DNA from: an uncultured Christiangramia sp.
Lineage (GTDB): Bacteria > Bacteroidota > Bacteroidia > Flavobacteriales > Flavobacteriaceae
Direction of reading: 5' to 3'
NCBI RefSeq assembly: GCF_913046405.1
Contig: NZ_CAJWRQ010000009.1
Span: 1 to 49,239, forward strand
Length of the DNA: 49,239 bases
Every line of letters starts with the position of its first letter. Positions within the stretch are counted from its first letter, which is position 1. This document shows positions 24,376 to 32,320 of this stretch, in pieces. Position numbers and translations under genes: made by a program. The notes under the pieces are model-generated. The model did no database searches and had not been told where the DNA came from. It saw only the letters and a program-made list of their open reading frames with translations.

Positions 24376-26757
24376 TTAGAACTTCAATGTAAGTCCAAGT
24401 AAGAAGTTTGTTGTTGCCTGTGGATAATATCCGGCTCCGTCAAAGGTTTGCACTCCAGATGGATTAGTATCGCTGGAAATATCATAGGTGTAATAATACC
24501 CGTTAGACACATATTCTTCTCCAAATATATTATTTACCAGTCCTGTAAGCACGATCTCACGGAACATCCAGGCCTTATCCCAGGTGTATTGAACATTAAA
24601 ATCGTTCACAAAATAGCTGTCCAGTTTAGAATTTTCTGCTTCCACGTTACTCATAAACTGCTCCCCAACATATTTAGAGAGAAATTTGAGTTCCAGCCCG
24701 TAAACCGGTGAATATTCCAGCATGTTCGCAGCGACAATCTCTGGAGAATATGAAATATCTGTATCCCCATAGGCTACCAGTTCTCCATCGAATGGAGAAA
24801 CAAAGTCCACATTCTTATTCCGGCTTAAGGCAACATTTGGTCGAATATTAAAATTGTCTGTCACTCTAACTGTTGCATCTACCTCTAGTCCCAGTCGGTA
24901 AGAATTTCCGCTATTCTGGCGAATAAACGCCCCAACATCATCAAGACCACCGGTAAGCACCAGCTGGTTTTGATAATCCATATAATACAGGTTCGTGTTC
25001 AAAACGAAATTGGTGCTTTGATGTCTCCATCCAAGTTCAAAATCATTCAATTCTTCAGGTTCCGGATCTCCATTTTCATAATCGCCACGACTTGGCTCAC
25101 GATGAGCACGTGCATATGATAGGTAGAACTGGTCACCTTCGCTTAATTGATAGGTTAACCCAGCCTTCGGATTAAAGAAACTAAAGTTATCATCGTTCAA
25201 AAATCGGGTCTGGTCATCCAGAATTCCATCGGTTTCATAGTTCACGGTTCTTAACTGGAGATCCAAATAACCTCCAAGTTTTTCAGTAATGGCAAAGTTT
25301 GCTTTTCCGTAGATATTGAAGTCGGTTTTATCTGCCTGGTTGAAATAGTATGGTGCGTAAGGGTCATTATTTCTCGCAAATCTGGTATAGATCACCTCGC
25401 CATAATGATCACCTTCATATTTGTTCCATCCTCCACCAAGGGTAAGATCCCAGTTAGTGGTTTCATAGTTCATGCTAAAAACAGTTCCGTAGAAATGATT
25501 ATCCAGCCATTTGGTCCCTACAAGATCTGATGATGCAATTTCCTCGTCATTAGACAAAAATAAGGGAAGACCGAATTCCTGAAGATCTGCATCTTCTTCA
25601 TATTCTTCGTAATATCCACGACCATAGGTATAGTGCAGGGCAAGGTTTGTAGACCAGTTAGACCCAAAATCCTGGTTCCATAGTAACTGGTAATGATCCT
25701 GTTTATAATTATCTGTCTGCCCATCATAGAACTTCGTATTCCCATCCTCATCGGTATAGATTCCTGCCGGATTGAAAGTCCGGTCATTTTCTAGTGTTTC
25801 AGCATCGATACCATACCAGGCCTGATATGTTCTTTCGCTACCACCAAAAGTAAGAGCTTTAATAAGTGTATTATCATCTACAAAAGATCCCTGAACAAAG
25901 TATGATTTCAAATCGCTACTTGCCCGGTCTATATAACCATCACTTCTAATTTTTGAAGCACGTCCCGTAAAACTGAAATGATCATTAATAAGACCAGTGC
26001 TAAATTTAACGGTATGCTTAAAGGTATTGTAAGAGCCGATACTGTTCGCGATCTCACCCTGAGCTTCTTCTTTGTAAGCATCTGTAAGGATGTTAAGACT
26101 CGCACCAAAGGCTCCGGCTCCATTGGTGGATGTTCCCACACCACGCTGTAGCTGTAAATTTTCTACGGAAGAAGCAAAATCTCCCAGGTTCACCCAGAAA
26201 GTTCCCTGACTTTCAGAATCGTTATATGGCACACCGTTGATGGTTACATTCACCCTTGTGGCATCACTACCACGAACACGAATTCCCGTATACCCTACAC
26301 CGTTCCCCGCATCGGTTGTGGTAACCACATTGGGCATATAGCTCATAAGTACCGGGATATCCTGTCCAAGATTCCTGTCGGCAATTTCTTCGTTGCTTAA
26401 ATTGCTATAGGTAATTGGAGATTCGTCGGTTACCCTCACAGAAGATAGAAATACTTCATCCAGAGATTCCTGTGCTCCGGCAAGATCAATATTTAAAGTC
26501 GAGTCTTCGGTTAGATTTACAGTTCTACTTCTTTGATTTCCGAAGGAGAAGATAAGCGTATAATTTCCTTCTGAAAGTTGAAGCTCATAATAACCATTTT
26601 CGTTGGTCAAAGTTCCGGAGCCTGTGCTTTGTAGATAAACTGAAGCTCCATCGATAGGATTTCCATTTTCAGTTACAATACCACTGAGTTTGTAATCCTG
26701 TGCATAGGCCTGAAGAGAAATTGCCAGCAGCGCCACAAAAGATAATAAATGTTTCAT
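24376..26757 (-). CDS. TonB-dependent receptor under TPP riboswitch control, probable thiamine receptor
   Basis: About 793 residues. A signal peptide (MKHLLSFVALLAISLQAYAQ) is followed by a carboxypeptidase D regulatory-like beta-sandwich (about 22-100: LSGIVTENGNPIDGASVYLQ). The plug comes next (about 105-225: MPNVVTTTDAGNGVGYTGIR, VRGSDATRVNVTINGVPYND), then a 22-strand-type barrel ending in LLGLTLKF with the terminal Phe expected of outer-membrane proteins. The gene lies behind a TPP riboswitch with its own terminator, so the natural substrate is thiamine, TPP or a precursor. This agrees with published comparative genomics that found thiamine-regulated receptors in Bacteroidota. The ATG at 26757 is preferred over an in-frame TTG two codons earlier. 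Confidence 0.88.
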   Translation of the reverse strand: MKHLLSFVALLAISLQAYAQDYKLSGIVTENGNPIDGASVYLQSTGSGTLTNENGYYELQLSEGNYTLIFSFGNQRSRTVNLTEDSTLNIDLAGAQESLDEVFLSSVRVTDESPITYSNLSNEEIADRNLGQDIPVLMSYMPNVVTTTDAGNGVGYTGIRVRGSDATRVNVTINGVPYNDSESQGTFWVNLGDFASSVENLQLQRGVGTSTNGAGAFGASLNILTDAYKEEAQGEIANSIGSYNTFKHTVKFSTGLINDHFSFTGRASKIRSDGYIDRASSDLKSYFVQGSFVDDNTLIKALTFGGSERTYQAWYGIDAETLENDRTFNPAGIYTDEDGNTKFYDGQTDNYKQDHYQLLWNQDFGSNWSTNLALHYTYGRGYYEEYEEDADLQEFGLPLFLSNDEEIASSDLVGTKWLDNHFYGTVFSMNYETTNWDLTLGGGWNKYEGDHYGEVIYTRFARNNDPYAPYYFNQADKTDFNIYGKANFAITEKLGGYLDLQLRTVNYETDGILDDQTRFLNDDNFSFFNPKAGLTYQLSEGDQFYLSYARAHREPSRGDYENGDPEPEELNDFELGWRHQSTNFVLNTNLYYMDYQNQLVLTGGLDDVGAFIRQNSGNSYRLGLEVDATVRVTDNFNIRPNVALSRNKNVDFVSPFDGELVAYGDTDISYSPEIVAANMLEYSPVYGLELKFLSKYVGEQFMSNVEAENSKLDSYFVNDFNVQYTWDKAWMFREIVLTGLVNNIFGEEYVSNGYYYTYDISSDTNPSGVQTFDGAGYYPQATTNFLLGLTLKF

Positions 26758-26810
26758 TCGCAAAATTTTCTACGAATAAAAGGGGCAATTATTCTTTCCT
26801 GATTTAGTTA

Positions 26811-26853
26811 TAAAATAAAAAATCCTGAGATCACCAAAATGGCAATAACAGGA
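26811..26853 (-). terminator. expression-platform terminator of the TPP riboswitch
   Basis: On the minus strand, TCCTG (26853-26849) and CAGGA (26827-26823) enclose ATTGCCA/TGGTGAT (with G-U pairs) around TTT, then a T-rich tract (26822-26811). It lies between the aptamer and the receptor ATG, as expected for premature termination when TPP is bound. Confidence 0.75.
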
Positions 26854-26874
26854 GTACATACACCGCAGTTTCGT

Positions 26875-26947
26875 GCGTATCCCTTGGCAGCATTACCTGC
26901 CCAGGTTCATTGGGTATGATCTCAGCCCGTGAAGGCACCCCTTATGA
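26875..26947 (-). promoter_or_regulatory. TPP (thiamine pyrophosphate) riboswitch, THI element
   Basis: The minus strand reads GGGGTGCC, then GGGCTGAGATCATACCC, AATGAACCTGGGCAGG, TAATGCTGCC and AAGGGATAC. All the invariant THI-box blocks occur in the right order: GGGGTGC, CTGAGA, ACCC, GAACCTG, GGTAATGCTG and AGGGA. It precedes the TonB-dependent receptor and is followed by a terminator hairpin. Confidence 0.95.
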
Positions 26948-26957
26948 GATTATGGCG

Positions 26958-26987
26958 CAAATGTAATATGCTTTTTTAGAAATGCAA
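26958..26987 (-). promoter_or_regulatory. promoter of the riboswitch-receptor transcript
   Basis: On the minus strand, TTG (26987-26985) precedes TACATTTG (26965-26958) by exactly 19 nt, an ideal Bacteroidota promoter. Transcription would start around 26950, right at the beginning of the TPP aptamer. Confidence 0.7.
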
Positions 26988-26995
26988 TACATTTG
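26988..26995 (+). promoter_or_regulatory. promoter (-7) of the hybrid histidine kinase gene
   Basis: TACATTTG on the plus strand, 41 bases before the kinase ATG. It mirrors the minus-strand TACATTTG at 26965-26958, so the two divergent promoters form an inverted repeat. Confidence 0.45.
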
Positions 26996-27036
26996 AGGAA
27001 AATTGGGAATAAAGTTTTAAAGGACACGGGAAGTTT

Positions 27037-29472
27037 ATGCTAAATACAAAACGCTCTTTAACAGTAAAGGTTGTTGCAGGATATGTAATTGTTTCCATTC
27101 TCGCCGGGCTTGCCGTCTGGTATATTTATAACCAGGTACTTACCTATTCTGAAATTGCGCAGACGAATACTGAAAATACACAGCAGCTCATCCTGGTATC
27201 TGAGATTTCCACCAACCTCAACGAATCTGAAAATACAAGCCGGCGTTTGATACAAACCGGTAACGAGGAAGAACTGCAGCTTTATAATTCCCAGATCGAT
27301 AGCATCAAATCCAAGATCGATGAACTGGAGAAAAGTTATACTGCGCTTGATTTTGAAGACGAAGCAGACAGTATTTACCAACTTCTCGAACAAAAGACAG
27401 AAAACCTGAAGGAGCTGGTTGCCTTGCGAGATACCGACAGGAATACCAATTATTACCGGAAAGCTCTTGGGGAGCTTCGGAATATCGACCAGTCTTTCAA
27501 GGATTACAATTACGAGAACAGATTCAGGAATTTAAAATCTTATCAAAAGGATGTGCTGGTAAAGTGGCTGGAATATTCAAGAGAAGATAATGCCGAAAAT
27601 ATTACTACTCAGCGTTTGGATTCGCTGGTCAAATCTGTAAAAAGAGTACTAACGGACCTTGAATTTGCTAACCGACAGTTTCAAAACGAGGTGGTTCAGA
27701 AGGAAAATGAGTTGCTCAATAATGATATGATTCTGAATCAGCAATTACAGGGTTTGCTTTCCAATTTAGAGAAAAGCGAAAGGAAAAATTCTTTGGAACG
27801 TGCAGAGACTTTTCAGAATATGCTGGACAAAACTTCCACGATTATCCTAATTGGGAGTTGTATCATTATCCTGATTATCCTTTATTTTATCATCAATATT
27901 ATTGGAGATATTACCAGAAGTCAGCGTTACAGGGTGCAATTGGAAGAGGCCAAGAATTTTGCAGAATCACTACTGGCCAGTAGAGAGCAGTTCATGGCGG
28001 CGATCACTCACGATCTACGTAGCCCATTGACGACCGTCATGGGATATACAGATCTTATACAGAAAACCGATCTTGATGAAAAGCAGGCTTATTATTTAAA
28101 GCAGATCAAGAAATCTTCAGAATTTATTTTGAGACTGGTCAATGATCTGCTCGATCTTTCCAAGCTGGAAGCGGGAAAAATGTTGATAGAAAAACTAGCT
28201 TTTCACCCCGGAAAATTGATCGAGGATACTGTAAATAATATCATTCCTGCGGAAAGGACTAAGAATGTTACTATTGAAATTGTAGTTGCTCCTGAAGCAC
28301 AAATGCAGCTGGTTAGTGATCCTTTCAGAATAAAACAGCTCCTGGCGAACCTGATCTCAAATGCCTGGAAATTTACTGAAGAAGGAAGTATTGTCATCTC
28401 TGCAAATCTCCTAAAACCGAAGAAGAACAAAGAAATTCTTGAATTGAGAGTCAAGGATTCCGGGATCGGAATCTCAAAAGAGAAACAGGATAGTATTTTC
28501 GAGGAATTCTCCCAGGAAGACAACAGTATTGAGAAGAAATTTGGCGGTACTGGCCTTGGACTTGCCATCACGAAAAGACTGGCGCATCTATTAGAAGGTG
28601 ACATCAGGGTGGAAAGTGAACCCGGGATGGGAAGTGAATTTATCATTGAAATTCCTGTGGAAAAATATCAGCCTTCAGATGAGAAATCGAAGAAACGTTC
28701 AGAAAAGAAAATCGAGAAGAATTATGTTGCTTCCGGACTAAAAGCTCTGGTTGTGGATGACGAACCTGGACAATTATCCCTTACCGTAGAACTATCCAGA
28801 TCTATGGGTTTCGAAATTGATACTGCGGCAAATGGTAAGATCGCGCTGGAAAAGATAAATGGGAAAGAATATGATCTTATTCTTACCGATATTCAAATGC
28901 CAGTGCTGGATGGTTTTGAACTAATTAAGACTATTCGCGGTACCGATGAGATCATGCATCTGCCTGTTATCGCTCTATCGGGTCGTACAGATCTTGAAAA
29001 ACAAGTCTATATGGATGCTGGTTTTGATGAAAAATTACTTAAACCCTATAAATCTTCAACTTTAAAAGATACCATTGCTGAAGTGCTGGACTTGGAACAC
29101 AAAGAAACAGTTTCCAGTAATGTACAGGAAGGATCTAAAGAGCTGCAAACAGGTCTTTACGATCTTTCTGAGATTTATGAATTTGCTGGTAAAGATGATC
29201 ATGCCTTTAAAGAAATACTTCGGGCCTTTATTGAGGGAACCAAAGAAAGTATGGTTCAGTTGAAATCGGCATGGGAAAGTCAGAACGAGGGTGAATTGGG
29301 CAAAACTGCTCATAGAATGCTACCCATGCTTAGACAAATGCAGGCACATACCATCACGCCAGATCTATTAAAGCTTGAGGAAAGGAAAAATATAAATGAA
29401 ACTGAGTTTTTAAATCTTCAGGAAAAGCTTGAAAAGCTATTAAACGATATCGCAGCGAAAGTTAAAGCTTGA
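27037..29472 (+). CDS. hybrid sensor histidine kinase with receiver and HPt domains
   Basis: An 811-residue membrane kinase. TM1 lies at about 10-30, then a ~240-residue coiled-coil-rich periplasmic region, and TM2 at about 268-290. A HisKA domain follows with FMAAITHDLRSPLTTVMGY (His about 329). The ATPase boxes are NLISNAWKF, DSGIGI, FEEFSQEDNSIEKKFGGTGL and GLGLAIT. A receiver (ALVVDDEPGQ at about 568; phospho-Asp in LILTDIQMPVLDG) comes next. A C-terminal HPt-like helical domain carries KTAHRMLPM. This is a complete internal phosphorelay. It converges with an NtrC-type regulator whose gene overlaps its last 11 bases, so the two are probable partners. The signal is unknown. Confidence 0.9.
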   Translation: MLNTKRSLTVKVVAGYVIVSILAGLAVWYIYNQVLTYSEIAQTNTENTQQLILVSEISTNLNESENTSRRLIQTGNEEELQLYNSQIDSIKSKIDELEKSYTALDFEDEADSIYQLLEQKTENLKELVALRDTDRNTNYYRKALGELRNIDQSFKDYNYENRFRNLKSYQKDVLVKWLEYSREDNAENITTQRLDSLVKSVKRVLTDLEFANRQFQNEVVQKENELLNNDMILNQQLQGLLSNLEKSERKNSLERAETFQNMLDKTSTIILIGSCIIILIILYFIINIIGDITRSQRYRVQLEEAKNFAESLLASREQFMAAITHDLRSPLTTVMGYTDLIQKTDLDEKQAYYLKQIKKSSEFILRLVNDLLDLSKLEAGKMLIEKLAFHPGKLIEDTVNNIIPAERTKNVTIEIVVAPEAQMQLVSDPFRIKQLLANLISNAWKFTEEGSIVISANLLKPKKNKEILELRVKDSGIGISKEKQDSIFEEFSQEDNSIEKKFGGTGLGLAITKRLAHLLEGDIRVESEPGMGSEFIIEIPVEKYQPSDEKSKKRSEKKIEKNYVASGLKALVVDDEPGQLSLTVELSRSMGFEIDTAANGKIALEKINGKEYDLILTDIQMPVLDGFELIKTIRGTDEIMHLPVIALSGRTDLEKQVYMDAGFDEKLLKPYKSSTLKDTIAEVLDLEHKETVSSNVQEGSKELQTGLYDLSEIYEFAGKDDHAFKEILRAFIEGTKESMVQLKSAWESQNEGELGKTAHRMLPMLRQMQAHTITPDLLKLEERKNINETEFLNLQEKLEKLLNDIAAKVKA

Positions 29473-30820
29473 TGCCGTACTGCTTCAGCTTATTATAAAG
29501 CGTCTTTCTATCTATAGAAAGCATTCTGGCGGCTTTACTTTTATTACCGTCGGTTTTCTCAAGAGCATCAAGAATTAGCTGTTCCTCATTCTTATTCTTA
29601 AACAAGCCGTAATCGTTTTCCGTAGAACGACTGGAAGTTGCGATCTCATGAGGTAAAACTTTTAGCGGAATTAGATCTTCCTGAGTGAGCAATACTGCTC
29701 TTTTCACCATGTTCCGAAGTTCACGAAGATTACCAGGCCAGTTATAATTCCTAAATGCATCTATCGCTTTATCTGTAAAGCCAAGCACATTTTTCTCCAG
29801 GTCCTTGTTCGCCTCATCAAGAAAATGGTTCGCAAACAACATCAAATCCTCTTTACGCTCGCGAAGTGCAGGAATTTTTATAGAAAACTCATTAAGTCTA
29901 TGGTAAAGATCTTCACGAAAATCACCTTCTTTTACTGCATTCGAGAGATCTTCATTGGTTGCTGTTACCACACGGATGTCTACTTCTATCTCATTATTAC
30001 TACCAACAGGCTTTACACGTCTTTCCTGAAGCGCACGTAATAATTGTACCTGAAGTTCATAACTAAGATTTCCGATTTCATCAAGAAACAATGTTCCACC
30101 GTTGGCGGCTTCAAAGTGACCGGTTTTATCGTTTATCGCGCCGGTAAAGGAACCTTTGATATGACCAAAGAATTCACTGGATGCTATTTCTTTTGGGATC
30201 GCTCCACAATCTACAGCGATAAAAGGCGCATCACGTCTTTTACTTTCCAGATGGATGCTCTTTGCAACCTGCTCTTTTCCCGTACCACTTTCACCGGTGA
30301 TCAAAACCGACATGTTTGTTGGGGATACCAGTTCCACATAATCGGCAAGTCTTCGGGAAGGTTCACTAACGCCCTCTACAAGATCAAGTCTTTGTGTTGT
30401 TGTACTGGATTTGCTGGCTTTCTTTGCGGGTTTCGCGGCAACTTCTTTTGGTGCTACCACCTTGGTACGCAAGGCGTTTTCAATCGTTTGCAATATTGAT
30501 TCAGGTCGAAATGGCTTGGATACGTAATCAAATGCACCTTCTTTCATTGCATTTACAGCCATACTGATTTCAGCATAACTCGTCATTACGATCACCTGAG
30601 TAGCAATGTCCTTAGCTTTAACCTTTTTCAGGATCTCAAGGCCATCATGATCTGGCAAGCGAACATCTGTAAGTACAAGTTCAAAGTTGCTTTTTTCAAT
30701 CTTATTGAATGCTTCTGCTGCAGAAAATACCAGCTCGACTTTATACTCCCTTTTCTCTAAAAAGGTTTTGAGCATAGTACCGAAGGCAACATCGTCTTCA
30801 ACGACCAGAACTTTAGACAT
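29462..30820 (-). CDS. sigma-54-dependent response regulator, NtrC family
   Basis: A 452-residue protein. The receiver (VLVVEDDVAFG; phospho-Asp about 52 in LVLTDVRLPDHDG; Lys about 104 in VSKPFRP) is joined by a linker to an AAA+ domain: Walker A GESGTGKE (about 174), sigma-54 contact loop GSFTGA in place of GAFTGA, and Walker B GGTLFLDEIGNL. It ends in a Fis-type helix-turn-helix (SKAARMLSIDRKTLYNKLKQ). It activates sigma-54 promoters after phosphorylation. The linker is Lys/Ala/Ser-rich. It is encoded convergently with the hybrid kinase and is likely its output. Confidence 0.93.
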   Translation of the reverse strand: MSKVLVVEDDVAFGTMLKTFLEKREYKVELVFSAAEAFNKIEKSNFELVLTDVRLPDHDGLEILKKVKAKDIATQVIVMTSYAEISMAVNAMKEGAFDYVSKPFRPESILQTIENALRTKVVAPKEVAAKPAKKASKSSTTTQRLDLVEGVSEPSRRLADYVELVSPTNMSVLITGESGTGKEQVAKSIHLESKRRDAPFIAVDCGAIPKEIASSEFFGHIKGSFTGAINDKTGHFEAANGGTLFLDEIGNLSYELQVQLLRALQERRVKPVGSNNEIEVDIRVVTATNEDLSNAVKEGDFREDLYHRLNEFSIKIPALRERKEDLMLFANHFLDEANKDLEKNVLGFTDKAIDAFRNYNWPGNLRELRNMVKRAVLLTQEDLIPLKVLPHEIATSSRSTENDYGLFKNKNEEQLILDALEKTDGNKSKAARMLSIDRKTLYNKLKQYGIKL

Positions 30821-30887
30821 AGAATAGCTTTAGTGAGCTGCAAAGGTAAGAATCTTTAACTCATATGGTTTTAAAAGAAAGCATAAA

Positions 30888-30913
30888 AAAAGAGGCTTCG
30901 AAAAAGCCTCCTT
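30888..30913 (-). terminator. terminator upstream of the NtrC-type gene
   Basis: GAGGCTT (30891-30897) pairs with AAGCCTC (30903-30909). On the minus strand it runs into seven Ts. It ends whatever is transcribed leftward from 31124 or from within 30915-31120. Confidence 0.7.
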
Positions 30914-30922
30914 AGGTAGCCT

Positions 30923-31063
30923 GCAAAATTTAGATTTTGCAAGTAACTGGTTTCCATTTGATCAGATCTACGTCATGAACTTTTTAATTTATAGAAATGG
31001 ATCTGGTGTTAGTTGTTATGGTTGTTGCAGCTAGGCTGCTACCATTTCTATAAATTTCAAGTT
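30923..31063 (-). ncRNA. strongly structured intergenic region, possible small RNA or 3' UTR
   Basis: In this 300-base gap a hairpin GCAAAAT/ATTTTGC (30923-30940) is followed by a perfect 15-base inverted repeat: 30986-31000 with 31042-31056. It is extended by AACTT/AAGTT (30978-30982, 31059-31063) after a small internal loop. Its 41-base loop holds a second hairpin, GCAGC-TAG-GCTGC (31027-31039). On the minus strand a terminator follows at 30888-30913. I find no coding frame. It may be the 3' UTR of the secreted protein gene (stop at 31124) or a separate RNA; strand and function are inferred. Confidence 0.4.
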
Positions 31064-31123
31064 TTCAAACTTCATATAGGATCCAATATGCCTTGAGTTG
31101 GGTTCTCATTGATCAGACAAATT

Positions 31124-31462
31124 CTATTTTTCAGTTCCATCTTCTTTAAGCCAGTTTCCATCAGAATCTATAAAAACTTGCTCTTGCTCACCTTTTACAT
31201 CCAGGTTCAGTTTGTAAACCTTAGTTTCATCCTCTTTGGTCATTACCCATGCTTCACTAGCTACTGCACCATTATAGTCGGTCAATACAGCATCTTTGAT
31301 ATTCTGTGGTAATGAGATCACATCGATAGATTCAAATTCCGTAGTTTCCTGTTCCATTTCCACTTCGGTCTCCACTTCTATCTCTTCATCCTGTGCGTGT
31401 AGATTTCCTGTAGTAAAAAGTAAAGCTGCAATGGTCGCTGTACTTAAAATAAACTTTTTCAT
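31124..31462 (-). CDS. small secreted acidic protein, unknown function
   Basis: A 112-residue protein with a clear Sec signal peptide (MKKFILSTATIAALLFTTGN, cleavage near LHAQ-DEE). A very acidic stretch follows (EEIEVETEVEMEQETTEFE). The compact C-terminal half (LPQNIKDAVLTDYNGAVASE, VYKLNLDV, VFIDSDGNWLKED) resembles the PepSY/BLIP-like repeat seen in small periplasmic Bacteroidota proteins: a helix followed by strands with a final Asp-Gly turn. The role is not known. Upstream and downstream gaps exceed 300 bases, so it is monocistronic. Confidence 0.72.
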   Translation of the reverse strand: MKKFILSTATIAALLFTTGNLHAQDEEIEVETEVEMEQETTEFESIDVISLPQNIKDAVLTDYNGAVASEAWVMTKEDETKVYKLNLDVKGEQEQVFIDSDGNWLKEDGTEK

Positions 31463-31918
31463 AATGATTGTTTTGTGGTTATGTAAAGAATAGAGTCAAA
31501 ATCATACCAAATTCAATTAATTCTACGGAAGCGCCAGATAACCAATAGATTCGATGAATTGCTGAAATTTATTTCACACTTTATTATGTAGATATTCTGT
31601 GATTTTTAGGAAATGAGTGTAGAAAATCAGAGTCATTTTTCCAGAGAGACATAAATACAGAAAGGGCTCCCGAGGGAGCCCTTTCAATCCGAAAATCTAA
31701 ATTATAAAACAAAATAAATTAAGTGTAACTCATTTTGTTCCCAATACTAACCTATTTACTTAATAGTAATAATTATACCAAAACTAAAAAACTATATTTA
31801 CACCTCTTAAAACTCAGTATTCCAGCGATATAAAAGAATAATACATGCACATAAGGTCAATGCCAATTCAAGAAATTACGTGGAATCTACAGAATAACTG
31901 AGGATTTAATACCCACTT
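31463..31918. other. 456-base gene-free gap with one hairpin
   Basis: The only structure I can support is a perfect 11-base stem, GAAAGGGCTCC (31660-31670) and GGAGCCCTTTC (31675-31685), with a CGAG loop. It may end the arfB operon transcript although no T-run follows. No frame, repeat or clear promoter is seen in the remainder. Confidence 0.5.
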
Positions 31919-32320
31919 TTACTTCAAGGGATTTTTTCTATTTGCCTTGATCTCCGATCTTTTCTTTTTAGAGTGTAATCTTTTCAGTTTTGAAGCCCTG
32001 GATGGTTTTGTTTTCTTTCGAGGTTTCTGTTTTTTTAGTGCAGATTTTATTACTTCCAAAAAATTATGAATGACGATCTCTCGATTGGAATGCTGACTCC
32101 GGGAATCTTCACTCGACATCTTCAAAAATCCCTCGCGGTTGATCCTGTTCTCAAGCTTCCTTTGGATTCTGCCTTTTTCGGCTTCTGAAAGTCCGTTAGA
32201 ATTCTCCACATGAAAACTAAGTTCCACTTTTGTAGAGGTCTTATTAGCATGTTGCCCACCGGGACCTGAACTTCTTACAGCTTTAAATTCAAGCTCAGTT
32301 TCAATTTGATGTTGATCCAT
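31919..32320 (-). CDS. arfB: alternative ribosome-rescue factor ArfB (peptidyl-tRNA hydrolase, YaeJ-like)
   Basis: A 133-residue protein with the release-factor GGQ motif in RSSGPGGQHANKTSTKVEL (about residues 17-35) and a Lys/Arg-rich C-terminal tail (KKQKPRKKTKPSRASKLKRL...). This is the classic layout of ArfB/YaeJ. The tail enters the empty mRNA channel of stalled ribosomes while GGQ hydrolyses peptidyl-tRNA. Its ATG overlaps the stop codon of the DUF4301 gene (TAATG), so it is translationally coupled as the last gene of a five-gene operon. Confidence 0.92.
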   Translation of the reverse strand: MDQHQIETELEFKAVRSSGPGGQHANKTSTKVELSFHVENSNGLSEAEKGRIQRKLENRINREGFLKMSSEDSRSQHSNREIVIHNFLEVIKSALKKQKPRKKTKPSRASKLKRLHSKKKRSEIKANRKNPLK

